DNA of 64,000 nucleotides from VRUE01 sp963698085 (GTDB lineage Bacteria; Actinomycetota; Thermoleophilia; Solirubrobacterales; 70-9), in NCBI GenBank assembly GCA_963698085.1, contig OY969122.1, positions 1,488,001-1,552,000 of the forward strand, in the 5' to 3' direction. Positions within the stretch are counted from its first letter, which is position 1. Every line of letters begins with the position of its first letter. The notes beneath the pieces were generated by a model, which worked only from the letters and a program-made list of their open reading frames with translations, had not been told where the DNA came from and did no database searches. The translations under genes and the position numbers were made by a program. Of the stretch, positions 16,403 to 23,837 are shown one piece after another.

Positions 16403-17716
16403 CTACTCGTGCGGGCGCGCCATGCGGCGGTGGTCAAGCGCTTCCTCAAGTACGGCGGGCTCGACCCCCTGCTCCAGGGCGACCTCGCGCAGCGAGCGCC
16501 CGGACTCGGCGGCGACCTTGACGATGTCGGCGGCGCGGTCGTAGCCGATGTGGGGGTTGAGCCCGGTTACCGTGGCCAGGGTCGCCTCGGCGTGACGCTC
16601 GGTCATCTCCTCGTTGGCCTCGATCCCGGCGACGCATTTCTCGTCCAGCAGGCGCGAGGCCGAGGCGAGCAGCTTGATCGAGTCGAGCAGGTCGCGGGCG
16701 ATCAACGGCACCCGCACGTTGAGCTCGAACTGACCCTGGCTGCCGGCGACGGTGATCGCGACGTCGTTGCCGATCACCTGGGCGGCGACCTGGATCACGA
16801 CCTCCGGGATCACCGGGTTGACCTTGCCCGGCATGATCGAGGAGCCCTTCTGTAGCTCCGGCAGGCGCAGCTCCGCCAGGCCGGCGCGCGGGCCGGAGCC
16901 CATCAGCGCCAAGTCGTTGGCGATCTTGTTGAGCGATACGGCGTAGACCTTGAGCGCGCCGGAGAGCTCGACCAGGGCGTCGCGGTTGCCCTGCGCCTCG
17001 AAGCGGTCGAGCGGCTCGGAGATCGTCAGGCCGGTTTCCTCGGCGAGCTTCTCGCGCACCTTGGCGGCGAACTCGGGATGGGTGTTGAGGCCGGTGCCGG
17101 TGGCAGTGCCGCCGAGCGGGATCTGGCCGACGCGCCGCAGCGTCCCCTCGATCCGCTGGATGCCGAGCCGTACCTGGGCCGCGTAGCCGCCGAACTCCTG
17201 GCCGAGAGTCACCGGGACCGCGTCCATCAGGTGGGTGCGGCCGGCCTTGACCGTGTCGGCGAAGCGCTCCGCCTTCTCGCTGAGCGCCGCCTGCAGCCCC
17301 TCCATCGCCGGCAGCAGGTCGCGGGTGACCTCGCCGAGCGCCGCCAGGTGCACCGCGGAGGGGAAGACGTCGTTGGAGGACTGGCCCATGTTGACGTGGT
17401 CATTGGGATGAGCCGCGTCGCCGGCGAGCTTGGCGATTACCTCGTTGGCGTTCATGTTCGAGGAGGTGCCGGAGCCGGTCTGGAAGACGTCGACTGGGAA
17501 CTGGTCGTCGTGTTCGCCGGCGGCGACCGCGTCGCCGGCGTCGGCGATTCGCCCGGCCAGCTCCTCCTCGAGCCCGCCCAGTTCGCCGTTGGCCCGTGCG
17601 GCGGCGGCCTTCAGCCGTCCCAGCCAGCGGACCACCGGCGCGGGGACCCGCTCGCCAGAGACGGGAAAGTTCTCAACGGCCTTGGTGGTCTCGCCACCCC
17701 ATAGCTGCTCTGGCAT
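16403..17716 (-). CDS. fumC: Fumarate hydratase, class II
   Basis: 437 aa. Catalyses reversible hydration of fumarate to malate in the TCA cycle (cytoplasmic homotetramer of the aspartase/fumarase superfamily). Diagnostic blocks: QTGSGTSSNMNANEV (about 87-101), the HPNDHVNMGQSSNDVFP substrate block, GGTATGTGLNTHP, and the signature GSSIMPGKVNPV with the catalytic Ser loop. The start is set at 17716 because GAGGAG lies eight bases upstream; an in-frame ATG twelve codons earlier lacks this. The length is slightly short of the usual 460 aa but all motifs are present. Other TCA genes in the window are aconitase (59.1 kb) and 2-oxoglutarate dehydrogenase (62.6 kb), not in the same operon. Confidence 0.96.
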   Translation of the reverse strand: MPEQLWGGETTKAVENFPVSGERVPAPVVRWLGRLKAAAARANGELGGLEEELAGRIADAGDAVAAGEHDDQFPVDVFQTGSGTSSNMNANEVIAKLAGDAAHPNDHVNMGQSSNDVFPSAVHLAALGEVTRDLLPAMEGLQAALSEKAERFADTVKAGRTHLMDAVPVTLGQEFGGYAAQVRLGIQRIEGTLRRVGQIPLGGTATGTGLNTHPEFAAKVREKLAEETGLTISEPLDRFEAQGNRDALVELSGALKVYAVSLNKIANDLALMGSGPRAGLAELRLPELQKGSSIMPGKVNPVIPEVVIQVAAQVIGNDVAITVAGSQGQFELNVRVPLIARDLLDSIKLLASASRLLDEKCVAGIEANEEMTERHAEATLATVTGLNPHIGYDRAADIVKVAAESGRSLREVALEQGVEPAVLEEALDHRRMARPHE

Positions 17717-17772
17717 TTCGCTCCTCGGTCCGGCCGCTGCAAACCGGCGCATCTCGGCCGTGCATATTTCGT

Positions 17773-18891
17773 TTATCTGCTTCCCGCAGCGTATTTCAGT
17801 TGCAGCAACTTGCTCTTCCCGGTCAGGCCCAGCAGCGCCTGGGCGGTGGTCCAGACGGGAGTGAGGGAGCTCCCCTTTGCGTAGACGATCGAACCGTTGC
17901 GGCGGGCGAGTGAGGCGAGGTAGTCGAGCGGGGTCGGGCCGCCCGGTGCCGTACTTGGGCGGGGGCCGAGCCCGGCGACGCGAAGGGCGATCAGGGCGAC
18001 GCCGGTGCTTTGCGCGTTCGAGCTGCCGCCCGGAATCACCGGAAAGCCACCGTCCGGGGACTGGGCAGCGCGGACTGTGGTCGCGGCCCGGCGCGCCGCG
18101 GCATGCCGGCCAGCGACCGCCAGTGCCCAGGCATCGAGTGCAGCCGAGTCGACATCAGCGCTGGGCGTGCGGCGCTGGCGACGGTCGAGCAGGCGCTCGG
18201 CAAGCCCTTGCGCGGCGCCCGACGTCTCGTGGCGCCCACGCAGCGCGAGCGCAAGCTCAGCCCACTCGCTGCCCGGCCCGTCGTTGTGTCGCAGGAACCG
18301 GCCTGCACGGCGGGCGACCCGTCGCAGCTCGGCAGGCTGGCGGGCAGCACCAGTGATCGGCCGCCCGCCGCCCGTCTGCTCGCCTTCCTCGGCGCCGCCC
18401 GTCCCGGCGGGGCTCAGTTGCGGCGGCGTGCCGAACAACGGCCCGTAGAAGAAACGAACTTCGTCGCCGCCGGCGATCTGGGCGAGGCAGCCGCCCGAGG
18501 AGAAGCGACCGTTGACACTGAGCGACCAGTAGTTGTCGGGGGGAGTCGAGGCGTGAGGGCCGATGCGCTCGATGAAGAAGTCGCGGAAGCTCGGGTTCCA
18601 GTTGCCCTGCCACGAGATTCCCGCGCTGCGCAGGCCGTCGTCGAGCGCACCGGTGGCGGTGGGCGCAGGGGCGGCCCCGGGCGGCCCCGAGCATGGGTGC
18701 GACCCGCTGCCGTCGCCACCGTCGACCGCATGCGGAGCGGTGTCCACCGGTCCGGAGAAGAGCGGCACCGAGTCGCTTGCGCTTTCGACTCTCAGGCTGA
18801 CCGTCGTGCCCGTGGCCGGTGGCGGGGCGGCAGCCGCCGCCACGGCCGCAAGCGCGACCGTGGCGGTGAGCACTGCCGAAAGGGTCCTCAC
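17773..18891 (-). CDS. Secreted DUF4430-like plus alpha/alpha-toroid protein (second gene of B12-riboswitch operon)
   Basis: 372 aa from a GTG that overlaps the upstream stop (GTGA), so it is translationally coupled to the 594-aa gene; the much longer frame upstream is a shadow. In order: signal peptide (about 1-22, Ala-rich); a domain at about 27-150 with the DUF4430/transcobalamin-C pattern (NYWSLSVNGRFSSGGC, GDEVRFFYG); then prenyltransferase/terpenoid-cyclase-type alpha/alpha repeats (AQSPDGGFPV..., STGVALIALRVAG, WTTAQALLGLTG) to the C-terminus. Compared with its neighbour the two domains are in reverse order. With the cobalamin riboswitch upstream, the simplest reading is an extracytoplasmic corrinoid-binding or B12-capture protein (inference). 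There is no membrane anchor besides the signal peptide. Confidence 0.82.
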   Translation of the reverse strand: MRTLSAVLTATVALAAVAAAAAPPPATGTTVSLRVESASDSVPLFSGPVDTAPHAVDGGDGSGSHPCSGPPGAAPAPTATGALDDGLRSAGISWQGNWNPSFRDFFIERIGPHASTPPDNYWSLSVNGRFSSGGCLAQIAGGDEVRFFYGPLFGTPPQLSPAGTGGAEEGEQTGGGRPITGAARQPAELRRVARRAGRFLRHNDGPGSEWAELALALRGRHETSGAAQGLAERLLDRRQRRTPSADVDSAALDAWALAVAGRHAAARRAATTVRAAQSPDGGFPVIPGGSSNAQSTGVALIALRVAGLGPRPSTAPGGPTPLDYLASLARRNGSIVYAKGSSLTPVWTTAQALLGLTGKSKLLQLKYAAGSR

Positions 18892-20672
18892 GGGTTGAGG
18901 AACCGCCTGGCGTGGGTCAACCGCAGGGCGCCGTCCTCGGCACGAGTGGCCGCGGTGACGCGCAACCTCACCCGGCCCTCGTCCGCGCTGCGGCGCAGAG
19001 CCTCGCTTGCCGGCATGAGGAGCGTGTCGCTGTTGCCCGAGGGGAGGGTGAACGCCGCCGAGCCACCGAAGCGCAGGCGATCGTCCAACCCCTGGCGGAA
19101 CTGCACGGTGAGCACGCCGCGGCAGCCGAGCCGGCCATTGCCACGCGGGCACTCGAGGCGCACCGCCAACTCACCAGCGGTCCGCAGCCTTGCCCGGCCG
19201 CGGACAGCCACACGCGGGCGCTGGACCCGGCGCTGCTTGGCTGCCGCCTGGAGCGGAGGCACCTCGACCTTGGCTGGCGCGTCCGGATCGGTGACCTTCG
19301 CCGCGAACTCGAGGAAGAGGAGATCGCCGAAGCCAATCGGGTCCTCGCTTCCCGCGGTTGGGACCGATCCGTTCACCGCCGTACGCCACTCGTAGTCGGC
19401 GGTCTCGGCCACGCCGTTCAGCGACGCCAGGCCGCCAGACCCCACTTCGCCAGTGAAGTCGACGACGCAGCCGGCCGGAACTGACGCGGTCTCGGCGTCG
19501 GTGAGCACGGCCTCGAGGCTCGACCCGGACTCGATATCGATCCGGCACATTCGCACGTCATCGGCACCCGGCCCGTGGTCGATCACGAGCGTGACCGGGA
19601 CCGGCGTGCCGTCGGGCACGTCGGCCACCGGGCGCACAGCTGGGCTGACCTCATCCAGCCGCGCCGGCGGCGCGGCTGAGAACGCCTCGCCGGCAAGTGG
19701 CCGCACCGAGCTGTAGGTCTCGAAGGCCCCGCCGGCGAATTCCTCGGTCCAGTCGAAGTGACCGTCCGGCTGCTGCATCGAGACCAGGTAGTCGAGTGGA
19801 GTCTTGCCCTGTGCGGTCGTCCACTCGCTGCTCTGGGGGTCGATCCCGCACTGGATCAGGCCGCTCGTCACCCAGGAGGTGGTGTCGGTGTTGACACCGA
19901 TTCCGAATGCCTCTGGCGGAGCAATGAATCCTCCGGTGGCGGCATCTTGCAGGGTATGGAGGAGTGCGATCGCTTGGTCGAGATCGCCATCGCCCGGACC
20001 GACCCCAGCGGCGCAAAAGGCCGCCACGACGGAGCCCGTCATGTCGGTGTCTGCAGGGGCGCCGGGTGACGCGTTCCAGCTCCAGCCCCCGTTGGGCAGC
20101 TGTTTGGTGCGCAGGTAGTCGACGATCGACCGCAGCAGCTCAGGCGGGGCCCCGGCATGGTGCAGTGCGAGCACGCCGAAGATGTCGTCGTTGAGCAGGC
20201 CGGTTTCGCCGATCTGTTCACCGTCGAACAATTCCGCCACCCTCGCGACCATGTTGCTCTTGGTCGTGTCGGCGGAGGTCGAGAGGCGGGACGTCTGGAT
20301 ACCGCCGGCGACGCCGGAGAGGATCGCCCGCTCGGCGTCGGTCGCGGCGCCACCTGGGCCGCTCGCCTGCCAGTCGCCTAGGTAGAAGTCCTGGGCGCTG
20401 GGGTCGGCCAGCGAGGTACTGGCGTCGGCTGCGTTGAGACCGGCTGCAGCGAGGGCGGTCATTGCCCAATCGCCGCCGAATCCGAACGAGCCGCTCTCTT
20501 CTTGGTTGGACAGGAACCAGTTGACGCCGCGGTCGGCGGCGTGCTCGGCCTGGGCCGGTGAGACGTAAGCGCCGGCATTGCCGGCAAAGGCGGCCAGGGC
20601 CACCAGATTTATGCCCAGCACGCAGAGCGCGCGCAGGGGGCGTCTGAGGGAACTGCTTCTTGGCGTGTTCAT
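18888..20672 (-). CDS. Secreted intrinsic-factor/transcobalamin-like protein: alpha/alpha-barrel plus DUF4430-like domain
   Basis: 594 aa. The start ATG at 20672 has AAGGAG eight bases upstream. Signal peptide about 1-35. Residues about 36-330 carry alpha/alpha-barrel repeats of the prenyltransferase/terpenoid cyclase type with NGGWSW, DTDMTGSVVAAF, NTDTTSWVTSGLI and PDGHFDW. Residues about 345-455 fit a DUF4430-type beta domain (GSSLEAVLTDAE..., SLNGVAETADYEWRTAVNG, GDLLFLEF). The last 120 residues are an Arg-rich beta segment. An alpha-barrel followed by this beta domain is the architecture of animal intrinsic factor and transcobalamin, which clamp cobalamin between the two domains. There is no evidence of cyclase Asp motifs. 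The cobalamin riboswitch immediately upstream supports B12 binding rather than terpene chemistry. Confidence 0.83.
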   Translation of the reverse strand: MNTPRSSSLRRPLRALCVLGINLVALAAFAGNAGAYVSPAQAEHAADRGVNWFLSNQEESGSFGFGGDWAMTALAAAGLNAADASTSLADPSAQDFYLGDWQASGPGGAATDAERAILSGVAGGIQTSRLSTSADTTKSNMVARVAELFDGEQIGETGLLNDDIFGVLALHHAGAPPELLRSIVDYLRTKQLPNGGWSWNASPGAPADTDMTGSVVAAFCAAGVGPGDGDLDQAIALLHTLQDAATGGFIAPPEAFGIGVNTDTTSWVTSGLIQCGIDPQSSEWTTAQGKTPLDYLVSMQQPDGHFDWTEEFAGGAFETYSSVRPLAGEAFSAAPPARLDEVSPAVRPVADVPDGTPVPVTLVIDHGPGADDVRMCRIDIESGSSLEAVLTDAETASVPAGCVVDFTGEVGSGGLASLNGVAETADYEWRTAVNGSVPTAGSEDPIGFGDLLFLEFAAKVTDPDAPAKVEVPPLQAAAKQRRVQRPRVAVRGRARLRTAGELAVRLECPRGNGRLGCRGVLTVQFRQGLDDRLRFGGSAAFTLPSGNSDTLLMPASEALRRSADEGRVRLRVTAATRAEDGALRLTHARRFLNP

Positions 20673-20724
20673 CGCCGTCTCCTTTTCAAGGGCGGCGACG
20701 CACCACACAACCGTGTTAAGTGAG

Positions 20725-20770
20725 CCGGCCGCCTAGTCGCGAGGCGAACCTCCTTGCGACTCTCGGCCGG
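20725..20770 (-). promoter_or_regulatory. Strong hairpin between riboswitch and start codon (candidate expression platform)
   Basis: CCGGCCG pairs with CGGCCGG and the inner AGTCGCGAGG pairs almost perfectly with CCTTGCGACT. It lies between the riboswitch core and the ribosome site of the 594-aa gene. No U-run follows, so it could sequester expression signals or act in Rho-dependent termination. Confidence 0.5.
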
Positions 20771-20774
20771 ATAT

Positions 20775-20921
20775 TCGGGCTCGGGATCGTCCTCCTGACC
20801 ACCCTTCCCGGATCTGTATTCAGGCCCAGTGGGACTACCAGCCAGTCGTCACCCACACCGCTGCGCGTCAGCCCCGGATTCACACCGGAGTTCCCCACGC
20901 CGTGAGTCGGCGTCAGCCTAA
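20775..20921 (-). promoter_or_regulatory. Cobalamin riboswitch
   Basis: On the minus strand the leader reads GGGGAACTCCGGTGTGAATC, then CGGGGCTGACGCGCAGCGGT. This is the conserved core (GGGAA - CCGGTG - AATCCGG - CTG - CGCAGC) of the adenosylcobalamin/B12 riboswitch. It is followed by the ACTGGCTGGTAGTC...ACTGGGCCTG and CCGGGAAGG segments expected of the remaining helices. It starts a few bases after the stop of the upstream lipoprotein gene and ends about 100 bases before the intrinsic-factor-like gene. By analogy with known elements, B12 would lower expression of the two downstream genes. The exact ends need covariance alignment. Confidence 0.8.
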
Positions 20922-20926
20922 CACGC

Positions 20927-21403
20927 TCAACCCCGAGCCCGGCCGGCGTCGAAACCTTCGCGGTAGGTGCGCGTGAACAGCGGCGACAAGGGCTGGTTGT
21001 CGGGGCTGTAGCGGGCTGCCGCGGCGAGGCGGCGGATCAGCTCGGCGTGGATCCCTTCGGTGTCGGCGGCACCGCGCTGCGCGGCGCCGAGCAGGTAGCC
21101 GAGCTGGAGATTGGAGGTGCCGCCGGGCTCCTCGCGCGCCTCGGCATTGAGCTCGGTCGCCGCGCTCAGCATCGCGGTGCCGACTTCGGCCAGGTCGCCG
21201 CCGGATTGGTTGGCGGGGAGGCAGTCGGAGATCGGGGTCTCGCTATCAAGCCTGACCACAGCCGGGGTGGCGCGTAGGGCGTCGAGATAGATCGAGGCGC
21301 CTTCGAGACAGGCGACCGACGTCTCCTCGTCGGTCTCCCCGCAGCCGGCGATTGCGGCTACGCAGACGACGGCGATGAGCAGAGGCGAACGCACCCACCG
21401 CAT
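20927..21403 (-). CDS. Small lipoprotein
   Basis: 158 aa, taken from the ATG at 21403 (MRWVRSPLL). An earlier in-frame start would run through the 50-bp palindrome. A short positively charged N-terminus, a hydrophobic core and the lipobox AAIAGC near residue 20 predict an exported lipid-anchored protein. The mature part is mostly helical and acidic (ACLEGASIYLDAL, MLSAATELNAEAREE) and has two further Cys. No family is recognised. It is the gene immediately upstream of the cobalamin riboswitch, with only a few bases between them, so transcripts from it may read into the riboswitch. A role with the B12-binding proteins is possible but unproven. Confidence 0.65.
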   Translation of the reverse strand: MRWVRSPLLIAVVCVAAIAGCGETDEETSVACLEGASIYLDALRATPAVVRLDSETPISDCLPANQSGGDLAEVGTAMLSAATELNAEAREEPGGTSNLQLGYLLGAAQRGAADTEGIHAELIRRLAAAARYSPDNQPLSPLFTRTYREGFDAGRARG

Positions 21404-21409
21404 CCTATG

Positions 21410-21459
21410 GACGTGCCGGTGCTGCGGTGTCCATATGGACACCGCAGCACCGGCACGTC
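21410..21459. repeat. 50-bp perfect palindrome
   Basis: The 25 bases from GACGTGCCGGTGC to TGTCCAT are followed directly by their exact reverse complement, centred on TCCATATGGA with no loop. It overlaps the stop codon of the M15-like gene and ends six bases before the lipoprotein start. A degenerate copy with the same outer arms and core lies at 47548-47597. Confidence 0.95.
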
Positions 21460-22117
21460 AGTCGCCGCGCGGAGAGATGCCACCGGACTCGATCACCGAG
21501 ACGCCGCCGCGCGGCCGTGGCCGCGGCTCGGGCTGCTGGGCGACGGCCTGGTTGCGCACCGGGAAGACCTCGACCCATTCGGCCAGCTGGAACATCGGCG
21601 CGATCGCGTGTTCCCAGGAGAGATGCAGGTGGTGACCGCAGCCGTGGCCGGCGTCGCCGTCATAGCCGACCCAGCGGAAGGGCGCCCGCGGGCGGTTCTG
21701 GACCGGCTCGGCCCAGCGCGCGAGGCGGGTGATGCCGTTCCAGGCGCGATTGCAGCTGCCGGTCCCGCGCAGCGCCACGATGTCGACGGCGAGGCCGTTG
21801 TAGTGATCGGAGTTCCTCACGTGGCAGCCGCGGCAACCGATGTGCTCACCGCTGGGCAGCTTGCCCGAGTAGCCGTCGGTGACGTAGATCGGGAAGCGGG
21901 CGGCGAGCCAGCGCAGGTTGGGCACGATGCGGCGGTCGACCATGTCGCCTTCTTCGTGGGGGATCGAGGCCGGGATCGGAACGATCTCGCCCGGCGTGTA
22001 GGCGATTCGGGTTGGTATCGGAGCGGCGTTCGCCGCCGTTGCAGAGACCAGGCAGCCGATCAGCAGCGCTAGCGCGAGTGCCACAAAGGCAGAAGTCGTA
22101 CGCCTTCCCTGCTGCAA
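21458..22117 (-). CDS. Secreted M15-type (D,D-peptidase fold) metallopeptidase-like protein
   Basis: 219 aa if started at the TTG at 22117; a GTG at 22138 is an alternative, and the longer frame upstream is a shadow of the decarboxylase gene. The N-terminus is a signal peptide with two Arg (GRRTTSAFVALALALLIG). The mature protein carries SDHYNGLAVDIV (S-x-H-x6-D zinc pattern) and HGCGHHLHLSW (H-x-H pattern), the two zinc blocks of the M15/VanY-like D-Ala-D-Ala peptidase fold, with several Cys suited to disulfides. It could trim cell-wall peptides or act on another secreted substrate. Its stop lies within the 50-bp palindrome, which may serve as its terminator. Confidence 0.75.
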   Translation of the reverse strand: MQQGRRTTSAFVALALALLIGCLVSATAANAAPIPTRIAYTPGEIVPIPASIPHEEGDMVDRRIVPNLRWLAARFPIYVTDGYSGKLPSGEHIGCRGCHVRNSDHYNGLAVDIVALRGTGSCNRAWNGITRLARWAEPVQNRPRAPFRWVGYDGDAGHGCGHHLHLSWEHAIAPMFQLAEWVEVFPVRNQAVAQQPEPRPRPRGGVSVIESGGISPRGD

Positions 22118-22213
22118 GTTGTCCAAGGTCCCTGGCACGACCGGGCAATTATCGGCAGACACTCCAATGCAGCTTGAATGCTGCAACTTGCTTCGTGGAA
22201 TAGGGTGCCCGCC

Positions 22214-23812
22214 ATGCAGACCGTGCGCGACGCCAGTTTCGACCTCTTCCGTACCCAGGGAATGACGACTATTTTCGGCAATCCCGGGTCGACGGAGTTG
22301 CCGATGCTCGCCGACTTTCCCGGCGACTTTCGCTTCGTGCTCGGCCTGCACGAGGCGGTTGTGGTTGGCATGGCGGATGGCTTCGCGCAGGCCTCCGGCC
22401 GCCCGGCGATCGCCAACTTGCACACCGCGCCCGGGGTCGGCAACGCGATGGGGGCGATATTCAACGCCCAGGCGAACCACTCGCCCGTTCTCGTCACCGC
22501 CGGCCAGCAGGCGCGTGCGCAGATCACCCTGCAGGCGAACCTGACCAACCGCGACGCGATCCGTATGCCCCACCCGCTGGTCAAGTGGGCCTACGAGCCG
22601 CCCCGCGCCGAGGATGTGCCGCTCGCGCTCGCCCGCGGCATCCACCTCGCCTCGCTGCCGCCCCAGGGTCCCACCTTCGTCTCGATCCCGATGGACGACT
22701 GGGACGTCGAGGTCGACGAGGCCGCCGCCGGCGAGACAATCAAGCGCCGTGTGAACGGGCGCGCCGTCGCCGATCCCGAGGCGGTCCGGCGCCTCGCCGC
22801 CCATCTCGAGGAGGCGAGCAACCCGGTCATGGTCGCCGGCCCCGACATCGACGCCAGCGGTGGCTGGGACGCCGCCGTGGGGCTGGCCGAGCGCCAGCGG
22901 CTGCCGGTCTGGGCGACGCCGGCGCCGGGTGGAGGCAAGCTCGGCTTCCCCGAGGGGCACCCCAACTTTCGCGGCGTCTTGCCACCGGCGATTGGGCCGG
23001 TCGCGCAGACGCTCGAGGGCCACGACCTGATCCTCGTCGCCGGCAGCTCCGTTTTCCCCTACTACCCGCACATCCCCGGTCCGCTGCTGCCCGAGGGCGC
23101 CCAGCTCGTCGCGATCACCAGCGACCCCGACGAGGCCGCCCGCGCGCCGATGGGCTACGCGGTCGTCGCCGACGTCGGGCTGACCCTCGCGGCGCTGCTG
23201 GAGGTCGTGCCCGAGTCCTCGCGCCCGGTGCCCGAGCCGAACCCGGGGCCGACCGAGATCCCCGCCGAGGACCCGCTCAACTCCTCGACCGTCCACTCCG
23301 TCCTCGCCGAGGTCTTTCCCGAGGACGGCATCGTCGTGGTCGAGTCGCCCGCCAGCACGCTGGCGCTGCGCAATCAGCTGCGCCTCTCCCGCCCCGGCAG
23401 CTACTACTTCAGCGCCGGCGGCGGCCTCGGCTTCGGCCTCTCCGCCTCGGTCGGTGTGCAGCTCGCCCAGCCTGATCGTCCCGTTGTCTGCGTGCTCGGC
23501 GAGGGCTCGGTGCAGTACGCGGTTACCGCCTTCTGGAGCGCGGTCGCCCACGAGGTGCCGGTCACCTTCCTCGTCCTGCGCAACTCCGAGTACGCGATCC
23601 TCAAGTGGTTCGCCGAAGTCGAGTCGGTGCAGGGCGCACCGGGCCTCGACCTGCCGGGCCTCGACGTCGCCGCGGTCGCCGCCGGCTACGGCGTCTCGAC
23701 CACGCGAGCGAGCAGGCGCGACGAGGTCCGCGACGCGCTCAGCAAGGCACTAGCCTCTCCGCGCCCGGAGCTGGTCGAAGTCCCGGTGCAGCCGGGGATG
23801 TCGCTCTTCTAG
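22214..23812 (+). CDS. Thiamine-diphosphate decarboxylase, benzoylformate-decarboxylase-like
   Basis: 532 aa. The start ATG at 22214 gives the family N-terminus (TVRDASFDLFRTQG). Features: GNPGSTELP (the Ser of the benzoylformate decarboxylase active site), the activating Glu in GLHEAVVVGMADG (about 51), NLHTAPGVGNAMGA (His equivalent to residue 70 of the Pseudomonas enzyme), and the C-terminal ThDP motif GEGSVQYAVTAF...RNSEYAIL. The stretch FPYYPHIPG aligns with FRYHQYDPG of the Pseudomonas enzyme, so the second catalytic His (281) is Tyr here, with a His two residues further on. It probably decarboxylates a 2-oxo acid, but the substrate may differ from benzoylformate. It is followed after 25 bases by a 2-hydroxyacid dehydrogenase that could supply the oxo acid. 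Confidence 0.85.
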   Translation: MQTVRDASFDLFRTQGMTTIFGNPGSTELPMLADFPGDFRFVLGLHEAVVVGMADGFAQASGRPAIANLHTAPGVGNAMGAIFNAQANHSPVLVTAGQQARAQITLQANLTNRDAIRMPHPLVKWAYEPPRAEDVPLALARGIHLASLPPQGPTFVSIPMDDWDVEVDEAAAGETIKRRVNGRAVADPEAVRRLAAHLEEASNPVMVAGPDIDASGGWDAAVGLAERQRLPVWATPAPGGGKLGFPEGHPNFRGVLPPAIGPVAQTLEGHDLILVAGSSVFPYYPHIPGPLLPEGAQLVAITSDPDEAARAPMGYAVVADVGLTLAALLEVVPESSRPVPEPNPGPTEIPAEDPLNSSTVHSVLAEVFPEDGIVVVESPASTLALRNQLRLSRPGSYYFSAGGGLGFGLSASVGVQLAQPDRPVVCVLGEGSVQYAVTAFWSAVAHEVPVTFLVLRNSEYAILKWFAEVESVQGAPGLDLPGLDVAAVAAGYGVSTTRASRRDEVRDALSKALASPRPELVEVPVQPGMSLF

Positions 23813-23837
23813 TTCCTTTCCAGGAGAATCTCGCGGG

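Noticed and set aside
18888..20672. Annotation as squalene-hopene or terpene cyclase
   Set aside because: The protein is exported, I see no DxDD-type catalytic motif, and it sits behind a cobalamin riboswitch with a DUF4430-like domain.
21458..23551. Long minus-strand frame of about 700 codons covering the decarboxylase gene
   Set aside because: Only its last 219 codons have a signal peptide and protease motifs. The rest is the antisense of a well-supported ThDP enzyme, a usual effect of high GC third positions.
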